A DNA stretch of 64,000 nucleotides from Cauispirillum nitrogeniifigens (GTDB taxonomy: Bacteria; Pseudomonadota; Alphaproteobacteria; Rhodospirillales; Rhodospirillaceae), in assembly GCF_049800675.1 (NCBI RefSeq), contig NZ_JBLOOT010000007.1:179502-243501 (forward strand). The letters are read 5' to 3'. Below are positions 1-7,724 of the stretch, piece after piece. A model generated the notes under the pieces. It was not told where the DNA came from, ran no database searches, and was given only the letters and a program-made list of their open reading frames with translations. A program made the position numbers and the translations under genes. Position 1 is the stretch's first letter. The number at the start of each line of letters is the position of its first letter.

Positions 1-1
1 C

Positions 2-370
2 TGCTATCCGGTGGGCGACGCCGACCAGCTTGCCGAACTGAACGCCGCCATGAAGAAAATGTTCTCCGGCGCCACCGGCGGCCAGTCGGTGTTCCAGTAC
101 TACCAGCTCGTCAACGTGATGTGGCCGGAAACGCCGCTGCCGCCGCCCCGCGCGGGCGCCGCGACGCCTCTGGACACCAGCACCATGACGCGGGCCGGCG
201 GCATGCCGGTGGCCAACACGTCCATGGAATCCTTCCGTCAGGACATGGACTGCACAGCCTGCCACGCCTATGCCTCGCCGCCATCGTCGGTGACGCGGGC
301 CGGCGGCGGGTCCTATGCCACCGACTTCAGCTTCCTGTTCGACGACGCCTACGACGACCTGTCGAAGTAG
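2..370 (+). CDS. C-terminal part of a c-type cytochrome-like protein (truncated by window edge)
   Basis: The frame is open from the left edge, so the true start lies outside the window; the first in-frame GTG at 11 has no reason to be preferred. The visible 123 residues contain one heme-binding CxxCH motif (CTACH) about 40 residues before the end, followed by a Ser/Gly-rich stretch and a DFSFLF segment near the C-terminus. That arrangement is seen in periplasmic proteins loosely annotated as cytochrome c family. The redox partner and function cannot be judged from this fragment. It ends 27 bp before a bidirectional hairpin terminator shared with the convergent cheW gene. Confidence 0.55.
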   Translation, partial: CYPVGDADQLAELNAAMKKMFSGATGGQSVFQYYQLVNVMWPETPLPPPRAGAATPLDTSTMTRAGGMPVANTSMESFRQDMDCTACHAYASPPSSVTRAGGGSYATDFSFLFDDAYDDLSK

Positions 371-390
371 GGGGGGGCGGGCGCAGGCAT

Positions 391-430
391 AGAAAAAGGG
401 CGGCTCCCGGTGGGGCCGCCCTTCGTTTCT
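391..430. terminator. Bidirectional intrinsic terminator
   Basis: A 7-bp GC stem (gggcggc at 398-404 pairing with gccgccc at 415-421) is flanked by five A on the left (T5 when read on the minus strand) and a T-rich tail on the right. It lies exactly between the convergent cytochrome-like gene and cheW, so it can end both transcripts. Confidence 0.7.
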
Positions 431-446
431 GGCGCTGGTGCCTGGA

Positions 447-1022
447 TCAGTTGCGGCTGCCGCCGGCCGGCATCATCTGGTCGCCGAAGTTCAGGAAGCT
501 GTCGACGTCGAGGACGATCAGCAACTCGCCTTCCAGGCGCACCACGCCGGCGGAGATGCCGCGCCAGCGGGGGTCCAGGGTCGACGGGTTGGGCTCGATG
601 GACTTGACGGCCAGGTTCAGGACGTTGCCGACGCTGTCGACCATCAGGGAGTACAGCTCCGACCCCTGCTCGACGGTGACGCACATGACGTTGCCCTTGC
701 CGGACTTGCCCTTGGTGGTCTTGATCTCCGCCCCGTCCTTGCCCACCGGCTGCGGCTTCTTGCGCAGGCCCAGGCGTGTGCGCACGTCGATGACGGTGAC
801 GATGCGGCCGCGCAGGTTGATGGACCCGGCGACTTCCGGCGGGGCCAGCGGGATGCGGGCGATCTTTTCCGGGATCAGGATGTCCTGCACCCGCTCCACG
901 GGGATGCCGAAGAGCTGCTTTTCCACGTAGACGGTGACGAACACCTGCTCTTCCTGGGCCGCGATGGCGCGATGGCCCACGGGGGCGAGCTGCCCTTGGC
1001 TGGCGGTGGTCAGGTCGGACAT
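447..1022 (-). CDS. cheW: Chemotaxis coupling protein CheW
   Basis: The 191-residue protein has a single CheW domain (about residues 25-185) that couples chemoreceptors to the CheA kinase in the cytoplasm. Family hallmarks are visible: FGIPVERVQDI near residue 37, the GSINLRGRIVTVIDVRTRLGL segment split around residues 65-85, and a VLDVDSFL C-terminal strand. An insertion rich in Lys and Gly (about residues 90-110) is longer than in enterobacterial CheW. The gene stands alone here: no cheA, cheY or cheB lies in the window, although two MCP genes do. It is preceded by 84 bp of non-coding DNA and followed by a shared hairpin terminator. Confidence 0.93.
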   Translation of the reverse strand: MSDLTTASQGQLAPVGHRAIAAQEEQVFVTVYVEKQLFGIPVERVQDILIPEKIARIPLAPPEVAGSINLRGRIVTVIDVRTRLGLRKKPQPVGKDGAEIKTTKGKSGKGNVMCVTVEQGSELYSLMVDSVGNVLNLAVKSIEPNPSTLDPRWRGISAGVVRLEGELLIVLDVDSFLNFGDQMMPAGGSRN

Positions 1023-1106
1023 GGCTGCGTCGCCTCCCTCGAAAGTCTCCGGGGCGCATCATGCCCCTTTTTGCGGGGCCTTGCCACCCGATTCTAAGGC
1101 GCCGCC

Positions 1107-2501
1107 CTAGGATGCCAGGTGCGCCACGACGCCAATCCACGCACTGAGCAGGACCAGGGCCGCCAGGGCATAGCCGCCGTTCCACTCCCGCCCCAGGGTT
1201 CCGGCGTCGCGCCCCGACAACTGCGCGATGCCCAGCACCGAGGCGGTGAACGGCGAGGTGTTGGCGGTCAGCGCCCAGGCCCCGGCCAGCGCCACCGCCA
1301 TGGCCTCCGCCGGGACGCCGAAGACGGCCGGCGACGGCAGCGCGCCGGTCAGGATGGTGACCGACAGCACCGGGTTGAAGCCGGCCTGTCCGAGGGCGAC
1401 GATCACCCAGCTCAGTCCGGCCAGCAGCACCCACGGCGGCACCGGCGCGGCGGCCAGCAGGGCCCGCACGGCGTCCTCCGGCAGCAGGGCGGCGATGACG
1501 CTGCCGATGAAGGCGGCCGAGGCCAGCAACGCCACCTCCATGCGGTAGGCCGGGAACACCCGCCGGCCGTGGGCGACCAGCCGGCGGCCGGTGGCGGCCA
1601 CGGCAGCGCCGCCACCGGCCGCGCGATCCTGCTGGACCAGGATCCACAGAGTGCCGATCAGCGGCGTGGCCATCATGACGCCGACCACCAGGCGGACGCC
1701 CAGGATCTCCTCCACCGCCCAGCCGACGACGAAGATGCCGGCGACCAGGGCGATGATGGGCGCGGTGACGCTCCAGCGGCCCTCCGGGGCGCGCGGCGGC
1801 GCCGGGCTGAGGCCCTGCGGCGGGCGGATGAGGCGGTCCTGCGCCCAGCCCAACGCCAGCAGCATCACCGCCGTGCCCAGGCACCACGGCGCCACCTCGG
1901 TCCATTCGGTCTGCGGCAGGGCGGTCATGATGACCGCCAGCGACACCGTCAGCGGCGACCACGCCAGGATGGAGGCAAAGCCGCGCAGCACCGCCGTCAG
2001 CATGCGGCGCTGGCGCAACGCGGTGCGGGCCGGTTCATCGGCGTCGCCGGCGGCCCTGGCTGCGCCGACCACCATGGCGCCCAGCAGGGAGATGACGCCG
2101 AAGTTCAGGATCAGGCCGAACAGGTGGCCGCCGGTGGTCAGCGCCACGTAGCGGCGGCCCGGCGGCTGGCTGGCCAGGAACAGGCCGCAACGGCGGACCA
2201 TCGGCGACGTCTCCGCCGCCTCGCGCAGGAAGCCCAGCGCGGTGAACAGGGTGATGACGAACACTGACCGCCGCAGGGCGGTGGCGAAGGTCGCCAGCGG
2301 CGCGGGCAGCGCCGCCACCGCCACCGCCGCCAGGGTCAGGGCGATGCCCAGGTAGATCTGCCCACGCACCGGGATGCCCCGCCAGGTGGCGGCCAGATAG
2401 AGGATGAGGCCGGCCCAGGCCGCCTGCTCCAGCGGTCCCCAGTCCGTGGCGGCATGGCCGAGCATGCCGCCGACGGTCGCCAGCAGGCCGACCGGCGCCA
2501 C
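1107..2501 (-). CDS. Polytopic inner-membrane protein, possible transporter of unassigned family
   Basis: About 464 residues with some ten to twelve hydrophobic segments and a long basic/polar loop in the middle (QDRLIRPPQGLSP region, then a second one near GRRLVAHGRR). Two symmetric-looking motifs, FGVISLLGAMV in the first half and FNPVLSVTILTG plus NTSPFTASV in the second, resemble the paired re-entrant loops of ion-transporter-superfamily permeases, but I cannot assign substrate or family. The GTG at 2501 is chosen because a GGAG lies about 8 nt upstream on the coding strand; the frame stays open further upstream without a good ATG, so the start is uncertain. It is transcribed in the same direction as cheW. 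Confidence 0.7.
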   Translation of the reverse strand: MAPVGLLATVGGMLGHAATDWGPLEQAAWAGLILYLAATWRGIPVRGQIYLGIALTLAAVAVAALPAPLATFATALRRSVFVITLFTALGFLREAAETSPMVRRCGLFLASQPPGRRYVALTTGGHLFGLILNFGVISLLGAMVVGAARAAGDADEPARTALRQRRMLTAVLRGFASILAWSPLTVSLAVIMTALPQTEWTEVAPWCLGTAVMLLALGWAQDRLIRPPQGLSPAPPRAPEGRWSVTAPIIALVAGIFVVGWAVEEILGVRLVVGVMMATPLIGTLWILVQQDRAAGGGAAVAATGRRLVAHGRRVFPAYRMEVALLASAAFIGSVIAALLPEDAVRALLAAAPVPPWVLLAGLSWVIVALGQAGFNPVLSVTILTGALPSPAVFGVPAEAMAVALAGAWALTANTSPFTASVLGIAQLSGRDAGTLGREWNGGYALAALVLLSAWIGVVAHLAS

Positions 2502-2684
2502 GGCGGTCTCCAGGACGCTGCCGCGCGCGGCGGGTTTGGGGGGCGTGGAGATGGCGGGCCTCGGGCGTGCGATGGGGCGAGGGGGGGGCGGGGGCGCTGC
2601 CCGACGGGCGGCGGCGCCGTCCGAAGATCGTACACAGGGCGTCGGGCATTGTCGAATGCCGCCGCCGGTACTGGCAGGTCTGCC

Positions 2685-2726
2685 GGGGTGGGGCAGGCGG
2701 GGTGGGGCAGGCGGGGTGGGGCGAAC
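2685..2726 (+). repeat. Three 14-bp G-rich tandem repeats (potential G-quadruplex)
   Basis: The unit ggggtggggcaggc occurs twice exactly (2685-2698, 2699-2712) and a third time with a changed end (2713-2726). This gives six runs of four G separated by short loops on the plus strand, a pattern able to form a G-quadruplex. It sits upstream of the minus-strand permease gene, with the G-rich strand as template. Confidence 0.75.
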
Positions 2727-2727
2727 G

Positions 2728-2757
2728 CGGGGGGCGAAGGTCTGTCTTCGCCCCCCG
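2728..2757. other. Perfect 12-bp inverted repeat
   Basis: cggggggcgaag (2728-2739) is perfectly complementary to cttcgccccccg (2746-2757) around a 6-nt loop. It directly follows the G-rich tandem repeat. No T-run follows on either strand, so it is not a classic intrinsic terminator. Confidence 0.6.
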
Positions 2758-3190
2758 CCCGACCCTCTGCTCCTCCAGGCGGGAGGAGGCTACTGGCCTG
2801 GATGGCGAAGGGTCTCGCCACGGTTCACGCACGAGGGCGCCGCAGAAGCGGCAGTGAACGACGACCGAACAGGACGCCCCCGGCGCGTGCCGCCATGACG
2901 GTACGCTCAGGGTATGCCCTGGGATTCCACGGTGTAAAGGAACAAAACCCCGCACCGCGCTGCGAAATAGGCACCTGGGGATGATGTGCGCATTTGCAGA
3001 ACGCTAGAGTTGCTGCGCGTCATTTCCCTAAAGCATTGGCCGCGCAGCGTTTACAGCCTCCACGCCCCGCCGCTCCGCCGGCCCCGAGGGCGCGGCGGAG
3101 GAAATACGGAAATATGGAGGTAGGGCAACCTCCCGGCGTGGTAAGGGAAATCAGTTAACGCGAAGGTGGCTTTCGCGCCGCCGACTCGCC

Positions 3191-4720
3191 TCAGGCCGGG
3201 AAAAGATCCTTGTACTGATCCCGCAGCAGGTTCTTTTGCACCTTGCCCATGGTGTTGCGCGGCAGTTCCTCGGTGAAGAAGACGCGCTTGGGGATCTTGT
3301 AGTTGGCGAGGTGCGCCTTGAGGTGGGCGAGGATCTGTTCCTCGTCCAGGTGGCCCTGGCCATCGCCCTTGACCACGGCGACGCCGACCTCGCCGAAGTC
3401 GGGGTGGGGCACGCCGACCACGGCGCACTCATCGACGCCGGGCATGTCGTCGATCACGCCCTCGATCTCCTTGGGGTAGACGTTGTAGCCGCCGGAGATG
3501 ATCAGGTCCTTGGCGCGGCCGACAATGTGCAGGTAGCCGCGTTCGTCGATCAGGCCGACGTCGCCGGTCTTGAACCAGCCATCGGCGGTGAACTCCTCGG
3601 CGGTCTTCTCCGGCAGGCGCCAGTAGCCCTTCATGACGTTGGGGCCGCGCACCTGGATGTCGCCGACGCCGCCAGTGGCCAGCGGGGTGATCCCGTCCTC
3701 GCCGACCACGCGGGCCTCGACGCCGGGGAAGGGGAAGCCGACGGTGCCGGGGCGGCGTTCGCCGTCATAGGGATTGCCGGTGTTCATCCCCGTTTCGGTC
3801 ATGCCGTAGCGTTCGAGGATGGCGTGGCCGGTGCGCTCCGAAAACGCCCGGTGCGTCTCGGCCAGCAGGGGCGCCGAACCCGACGTGAACAGGCGCATGT
3901 GGGCGGTCAGCGCGCGGTCGAAGCGGGCGTCGCCCAGCAGGCGGGTATAGAACGTCGGCACGCCCATGAAGGTGGTGGCGCGCGGCAGGTTGGCCAGCAC
4001 CTGCTCCAGGTCGAACTTGTTCAGCCAGATCATCGACGCGCCGGACATCAGCACGCAGTGGCAGGCGACGAACAGGCCGTGGGCGTGGAACACCGGCAGG
4101 GCGTGCAGCAGCACGTCGGCGTCGGTGAAGCGCCACGTCTCGGCCAGGGCCTCGGCGTTGGACGACAGGTTGCGGTGAGTCAGCATGGCGCCCTTGGGCT
4201 TGCCCGTGGTGCCCGAGGTATAGAGCATGGCGGCCAGGTCATCGGGGCCGCACTGCACGATGGGGGCGTCGCCCGCCCGCCCGCTGTCGGCCGAGGCGGC
4301 GGTGATCCACGACCCGTGGCCGTCGCCGCCCAGGGTGAAGACGTGCGGCACGCCGTGCCGCGCGGCGATGGCGCGGCGGCTGTCCTCGTCCTTGGGGCGG
4401 CAGACCAGGACGGCGGGCTCGGCATTGCCGACCAGGAAATCAACCTCGTCGTCCAGGTAGGCGGTGTTCATGGGCAGGAACACGAAGCCGCCGCGCAGGC
4501 AGGCGAGGTAGAGGAACAGCGCCTCAGGCGACTTCTCCACCTGCACCGCCACGCGGTCGCCCTTCCGCACGCCGATGTCTTGCAGGAAGCACATCCAGCG
4601 GCCGGTGATCTCGTGCACCTCGGCGTATGTCACCACGCGGCCGTCGCCCGTCTCCAGCAACGGCTTGGAGCCATTCGCGGGGAAGCGGCCGTAGATCTTG
4701 GCGTAGAGCGAGTCCGTCAT
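3191..4720 (-). CDS. matB: Malonyl-CoA synthetase (malonate-CoA ligase)
   Basis: A 509-residue ANL-superfamily ligase that activates malonate with ATP and CoA to malonyl-CoA in the cytoplasm. Visible motifs are the P-loop YTSGTTGKPKGAM, the A5 motif ERYGMTETGMNTGNPYDG that is characteristic of MatB rather than of fatty-acyl ligases, the hinge region around GYLHIVGRAKDLIISGG, and the C-terminal catalytic lysine context PRNTMGKVQKN. The ATG at 4720 gives the usual MatB length; the frame is open further upstream but that part overlaps a neighbouring gene in another frame. No matA or malonate transporter is adjacent, so malonate may come from elsewhere in metabolism. Confidence 0.92.
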   Translation of the reverse strand: MTDSLYAKIYGRFPANGSKPLLETGDGRVVTYAEVHEITGRWMCFLQDIGVRKGDRVAVQVEKSPEALFLYLACLRGGFVFLPMNTAYLDDEVDFLVGNAEPAVLVCRPKDEDSRRAIAARHGVPHVFTLGGDGHGSWITAASADSGRAGDAPIVQCGPDDLAAMLYTSGTTGKPKGAMLTHRNLSSNAEALAETWRFTDADVLLHALPVFHAHGLFVACHCVLMSGASMIWLNKFDLEQVLANLPRATTFMGVPTFYTRLLGDARFDRALTAHMRLFTSGSAPLLAETHRAFSERTGHAILERYGMTETGMNTGNPYDGERRPGTVGFPFPGVEARVVGEDGITPLATGGVGDIQVRGPNVMKGYWRLPEKTAEEFTADGWFKTGDVGLIDERGYLHIVGRAKDLIISGGYNVYPKEIEGVIDDMPGVDECAVVGVPHPDFGEVGVAVVKGDGQGHLDEEQILAHLKAHLANYKIPKRVFFTEELPRNTMGKVQKNLLRDQYKDLFPA

Positions 4721-4857
4721 GGGGCATCCGTTTGCGGCAGGAGGGGCGGGCGGGGCTTGTATACAATCGCCCCATTCTCTGAATATTTCCCGCCGATTTC
4801 CAGCCAAAAAAACGCCACCTGGGGCGCGCTTTACGCAGCGTCGCGCATACGCGCCGG

Positions 4858-5445
4858 CTACAGGGGCTTGGACAGGGTGAACACGCCGCGCATCTGCCCG
4901 GCCGAGAAGCCGCGCGCGGCGTCGCCGGGATACAGGCTGTCCAGTTCCTTGGCAACCTCGGGCGCGATGGTGCTGCCGTGGCAGGCCAGGCACGGCTCGC
5001 CGGTGGGGATGGCCTTGACGAAGCGGAACACCTTGCCGTCGGGGCCGTCGACCACGGCGGCGTGGGCCATGTCGGCGGCGGCCTCGCCCTTGGCCTGGCG
5101 GGCCAGGAAGTCGTCGAGGACCGCCTGCTCGAAGGCGTCCGGGGCGTTGCGGGGATTGCGCAGCTTGTGGCTGGTGCGGCCGACCGACCACCCCGACTCG
5201 GCCGACGCCTTGTCGGCCAGCGGCACCGCCTTGGCGGCGCAGACCTGGATGGCCTCGACCGGGCCGCCGCGTTCCATGGCGGCCTTCAGCTCCGCCTGGA
5301 GCGACCCGCCGAAGACTTTCATGATCGCCGCCGCCTCGGCCTTCAGGGCGGTGATGTCGGGATCGGCGGCATGGGCCGCCGGGGCCAGGGCGAGGGCGCC
5401 GGCCAGGATGCACAGACGGACGAGGCTGCGGCTGTTGGTTTTCAT
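4858..5445 (-). CDS. Periplasmic DUF3365 (Tll0287-like) heme-motif protein
   Basis: 195 residues with an N-terminal signal peptide ending around AAHA-AD and a mature DUF3365 domain. The CLACHG motif near residue 154 is a c-type heme attachment site, and an upstream Cys (QVCAAKAV) could add a ligand or disulfide. Members of this family are thought to be redox or gas sensors, often as isolated periplasmic proteins or MCP/kinase input domains; the role here is unknown. It is transcribed divergently from dgcN across a 119-bp region that carries a perfect 7-bp dyad. The gap of 137 bp to matB downstream argues against a tight operon with it. Confidence 0.82.
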   Translation of the reverse strand: MKTNSRSLVRLCILAGALALAPAAHAADPDITALKAEAAAIMKVFGGSLQAELKAAMERGGPVEAIQVCAAKAVPLADKASAESGWSVGRTSHKLRNPRNAPDAFEQAVLDDFLARQAKGEAAADMAHAAVVDGPDGKVFRFVKAIPTGEPCLACHGSTIAPEVAKELDSLYPGDAARGFSAGQMRGVFTLSKPL

Positions 5446-5494
5446 GGAGGACCTCCCGGACTATCTTGTTTGCGGGCCTGTTTGCAGGACTCTT

Positions 5495-5514
5495 ATATGA
5501 GAAAATACTCATAT
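5495..5514. promoter_or_regulatory. Perfect dyad, candidate operator
   Basis: atatgag (5495-5501) and ctcatat (5508-5514) form a perfect inverted repeat around aaaata in the divergent intergenic region between the DUF3365 gene and dgcN. It is an AT-rich island in GC-rich DNA, which fits a regulator-binding site; the regulator is not identifiable. Confidence 0.5.
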
Positions 5515-5564
5515 CACGGCTGCCGGCCTCCATCCAGAGGTGACCATCCACAGAGGAGACCGCC

Positions 5565-6563
5565 TTGACCCTGCACCCGCCTTACCTGCTGTTCCTGGGC
5601 GATGCCCACGACGACCTCGCGGCCAAGACCGCCGCCGGCATCGCCCACTGGCGGCCGGACTGGTGCCTGGGCCAGCTCCGCCTGCCGGGCTGCGCCACCA
5701 CCCTCGGCCTGCCCGACATGACGGTGGCCGAGGCCGCCGCCGCCGGGGCGAAGACGCTGGTGATCGGCGTCGCCAACCGGGGCGGGGTCATCGGCGGGGC
5801 GTGGACGGCGACCATCCTGGAGGCCCTGGCCCACGGCATGGACGTTGCTTCGGGCCTGCACCAGAAGGTCGCCGACGTGCCCGAGGTCGCCGCCGAGGCG
5901 GCGCGCCTGGGCCGCCAGCTTGCCGACGTCCGCCACTTCACCGGCGCGCTGGCCATCGGCACCGGGGCGCCGCGCGCCGGGCGCCGGCTGCTGACCGTCG
6001 GCACGGACTGTTCGGTCGGCAAGATGTACACCGCCCTGGCCGTTGCCAGGGAGATGACCGCGCGCGGCTGGGCCGCCGACTTCCGGGCCACCGGCCAGAC
6101 CGGCATCTTCATCACCGGCGACGGCATCTCGGTCGATGCCGTGGTGTCGGACTTCATCTCCGGCGCCGTCGAAAGCCTGTGCCCGGCCGCCGCGCCGGAT
6201 CACTGGGACGTGGTGGAGGGGCAGGGCTCGCTGTTCCATCCCTCCTACGCCGGGGTTAGCCTGGGCCTGCTGCACGGCGCCCAGGCCGAGGCGCTGATCC
6301 TGTGCCACGAACCCGGCCGCGCCCACATGCGCGGGCTGCCCCATCAGCCGCTGCCCGACCTCGCCGAGTGCCTGGCTCTGAACGAGACCTGCGCCCGCCT
6401 GACCGCGCCGGCGGCGAAGGTGGTCGGCCTGGCCTTCAACACCTCGCGCCTGCCGGCGGCGGAGGCGGAGCGCGTGACCAGGGCCGCCGCCGACGCCTTC
6501 GGCCTGCCCTGCGTCGACCCGGTGCGCCACGGCGTCGCCCCGCTGGTGGACGCGCTGTCATGA
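5565..6563 (+). CDS. dgcN: DgcN, D-glutamate N-acetyltransferase (DUF1611)
   Basis: A 332-residue DUF1611 protein. The marine DgcN of this family acetylates D-glutamate to N-acetyl-D-glutamate, the first step of a D-Glu catabolic route. A P-loop-like GTDCSVGKM sits near residue 148 and the family segment WDVVEGQGSLFHP near residue 210. The N-terminal domain (residues 1-125) has the usual Rossmann-like pattern with NRGG. The stop overlaps the start of dgcA (ATGA), so the two are translationally coupled, which strongly supports the assignment as a pair. The ATG follows a GAGGAGA-type ribosome-binding site. Confidence 0.85.
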   Translation: MTLHPPYLLFLGDAHDDLAAKTAAGIAHWRPDWCLGQLRLPGCATTLGLPDMTVAEAAAAGAKTLVIGVANRGGVIGGAWTATILEALAHGMDVASGLHQKVADVPEVAAEAARLGRQLADVRHFTGALAIGTGAPRAGRRLLTVGTDCSVGKMYTALAVAREMTARGWAADFRATGQTGIFITGDGISVDAVVSDFISGAVESLCPAAAPDHWDVVEGQGSLFHPSYAGVSLGLLHGAQAEALILCHEPGRAHMRGLPHQPLPDLAECLALNETCARLTAPAAKVVGLAFNTSRLPAAEAERVTRAAADAFGLPCVDPVRHGVAPLVDALS

Positions 6564-7552
6564 GGCGTCTGGCGGTGCGGGCCGAACGCTGGCCCATCGC
6601 CGGCGCCTTCACCATCTCGCGCGGGTCCAAGACCGCTGCCGAGGTGGTCGTGGCCGAAGTCACCGATGGCGACGGGCGGGTCGGGCGCGGCGAGTGCGTG
6701 CCCTATGCCCGCTATGGCGAGACGGTCGCCGCCGTGATGGCCGCCCTGGAAGCGCTGGCCGGAGCGGTGGCTGACGGCCTCGACCGCGCCGGGCTGGCCG
6801 CCCGCCTGCCGGCCGGGGCGGCGCGCAACGCCCTGGACTGCGCCCTGTGGGACCTGGAGGCCAGGCAGGCCAGGCAGCCCGTGTGGCGGCTGGCCGGCCT
6901 GCCGCGCCCCGCCGCCGTGGAAACCGCCGAAACCCTCAGCCTCGACACCGCCGAGGCCATGGCCGCCAAGGCCGTCACCGTCGCCGGGCGGCTGATCAAG
7001 CTGAAGGTCGGCAGCGACGGCGTGCTGGAGCGGGTGGCCGCCGTGCACGCCGCCGCGCCGGGCGCCCGCCTGATCGTCGACGCCAACGAAGCCTGGACCC
7101 TGGAGCAGGTGGCGGCGTGGCTGCCGGCCCTGGCCGGCCTGGGGGTGGCCCTGGTCGAGCAGCCGTTGCCGGCGGGCGCCGACGCCGGCCTCGCCGTCCT
7201 GGGCCCTCCGGCGGTGCCCCTGTGCGCCGACGAATCGGTGCACACCGCCGCCGGGCTGGAGGATCTGGCCGGCCGTTATCAGGTGGTCAACATCAAGCTC
7301 GACAAGACCGGCGGCCTGACCGGGGCGCTGGCCCTGCGCCAGCGGGCCGAGGCGCTGGGCTTCGGCATTATGGTCGGCTGCATGGTTGGCACCTCCCTGG
7401 GCATGGCGCCGGCCCTGCTGGTGGCCCAGGGGGCGGCCTTCGTCGACCTGGACGGCCCGCTGATGCTGACCACCGACCGCCCGGATGGGTTGCGCTATAC
7501 GGGCGGATGGGTGGAACCGCCCGCGCCGTTGCTCTGGGGGGGTGGGATTTAG
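6560..7552 (+). CDS. dgcA: DgcA, N-acetyl-D-glutamate racemase (enolase superfamily)
   Basis: 330 residues of the mandelate-racemase/muconate-lactonizing branch of the enolase superfamily, often labelled dipeptide epimerase. The KxK base is in LIKLKVG, the metal ligands in LIVDANEAW, LVEQPL and CADES, and the second lysine in NIKLDKTGG. In the DgcN-DgcA pathway it converts N-acetyl-D-Glu to N-acetyl-L-Glu, which is then deacetylated. The ATG at 6560 overlaps the dgcN stop; longer versions of this frame run back into dgcN and are not credible. An Ala/Glu dipeptide epimerase is the alternative, less likely because of the dgcN partner. Confidence 0.85.
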   Translation: MRRLAVRAERWPIAGAFTISRGSKTAAEVVVAEVTDGDGRVGRGECVPYARYGETVAAVMAALEALAGAVADGLDRAGLAARLPAGAARNALDCALWDLEARQARQPVWRLAGLPRPAAVETAETLSLDTAEAMAAKAVTVAGRLIKLKVGSDGVLERVAAVHAAAPGARLIVDANEAWTLEQVAAWLPALAGLGVALVEQPLPAGADAGLAVLGPPAVPLCADESVHTAAGLEDLAGRYQVVNIKLDKTGGLTGALALRQRAEALGFGIMVGCMVGTSLGMAPALLVAQGAAFVDLDGPLMLTTDRPDGLRYTGGWVEPPAPLLWGGGI

Positions 7553-7724
7553 AACGAAGGGCGTATGTCTTTCGTTATGGGGTGGCGGAATTCGCCTTCC
7601 CGTGGTCCGGGTATACGCGGTTTCCCTTGAAACTTAGGCATCACCCCAGTATCGAGAATACCTGGGACCGTGCTGAAGGAAGGGGGGCGCCTGGCCCGGT
7701 TGGTGCTCGGTCGCCTGGGGAGAG

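Larger units (their letters stand above)
2502..3190. other. 689-bp gene-poor interval with G-rich repeats and hairpins
   Basis: No convincing gene: the open frames here are GC-driven and lack ribosome-binding sites or family motifs. It contains a three-copy G-rich 14-bp tandem repeat (2685-2726), a perfect 12-bp hairpin (2728-2757), a 7-bp hairpin (2770-2788), an imperfect GC-rich hairpin (3073-3100) and a small one at 3116-3133 just beyond the end of matB. The last two may serve as 3' ends for the matB transcript, though no T-run follows them on that strand. Confidence 0.6.

Noticed and set aside
1051..1072. A hairpin followed by five T on the plus strand between cheW and the permease
   Set aside because: No plus-strand gene ends there, the stem has only five base pairs, and the minus-strand genes would see no T-run; kept as chance.
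2035..2955. A 306-codon frame that could extend into the gap after the permease
   Set aside because: Arg/Pro/Ser-rich with no motifs, overlapping the permease in another frame.
3236..5500. A 754-codon open frame on the plus strand opposite matB and the DUF3365 gene
   Set aside because: It is a by-product of high GC codon bias on the opposite strand; its residues are low-complexity (Ala, Gly, His, Gln) with no domain, and both minus-strand genes are well-supported families.
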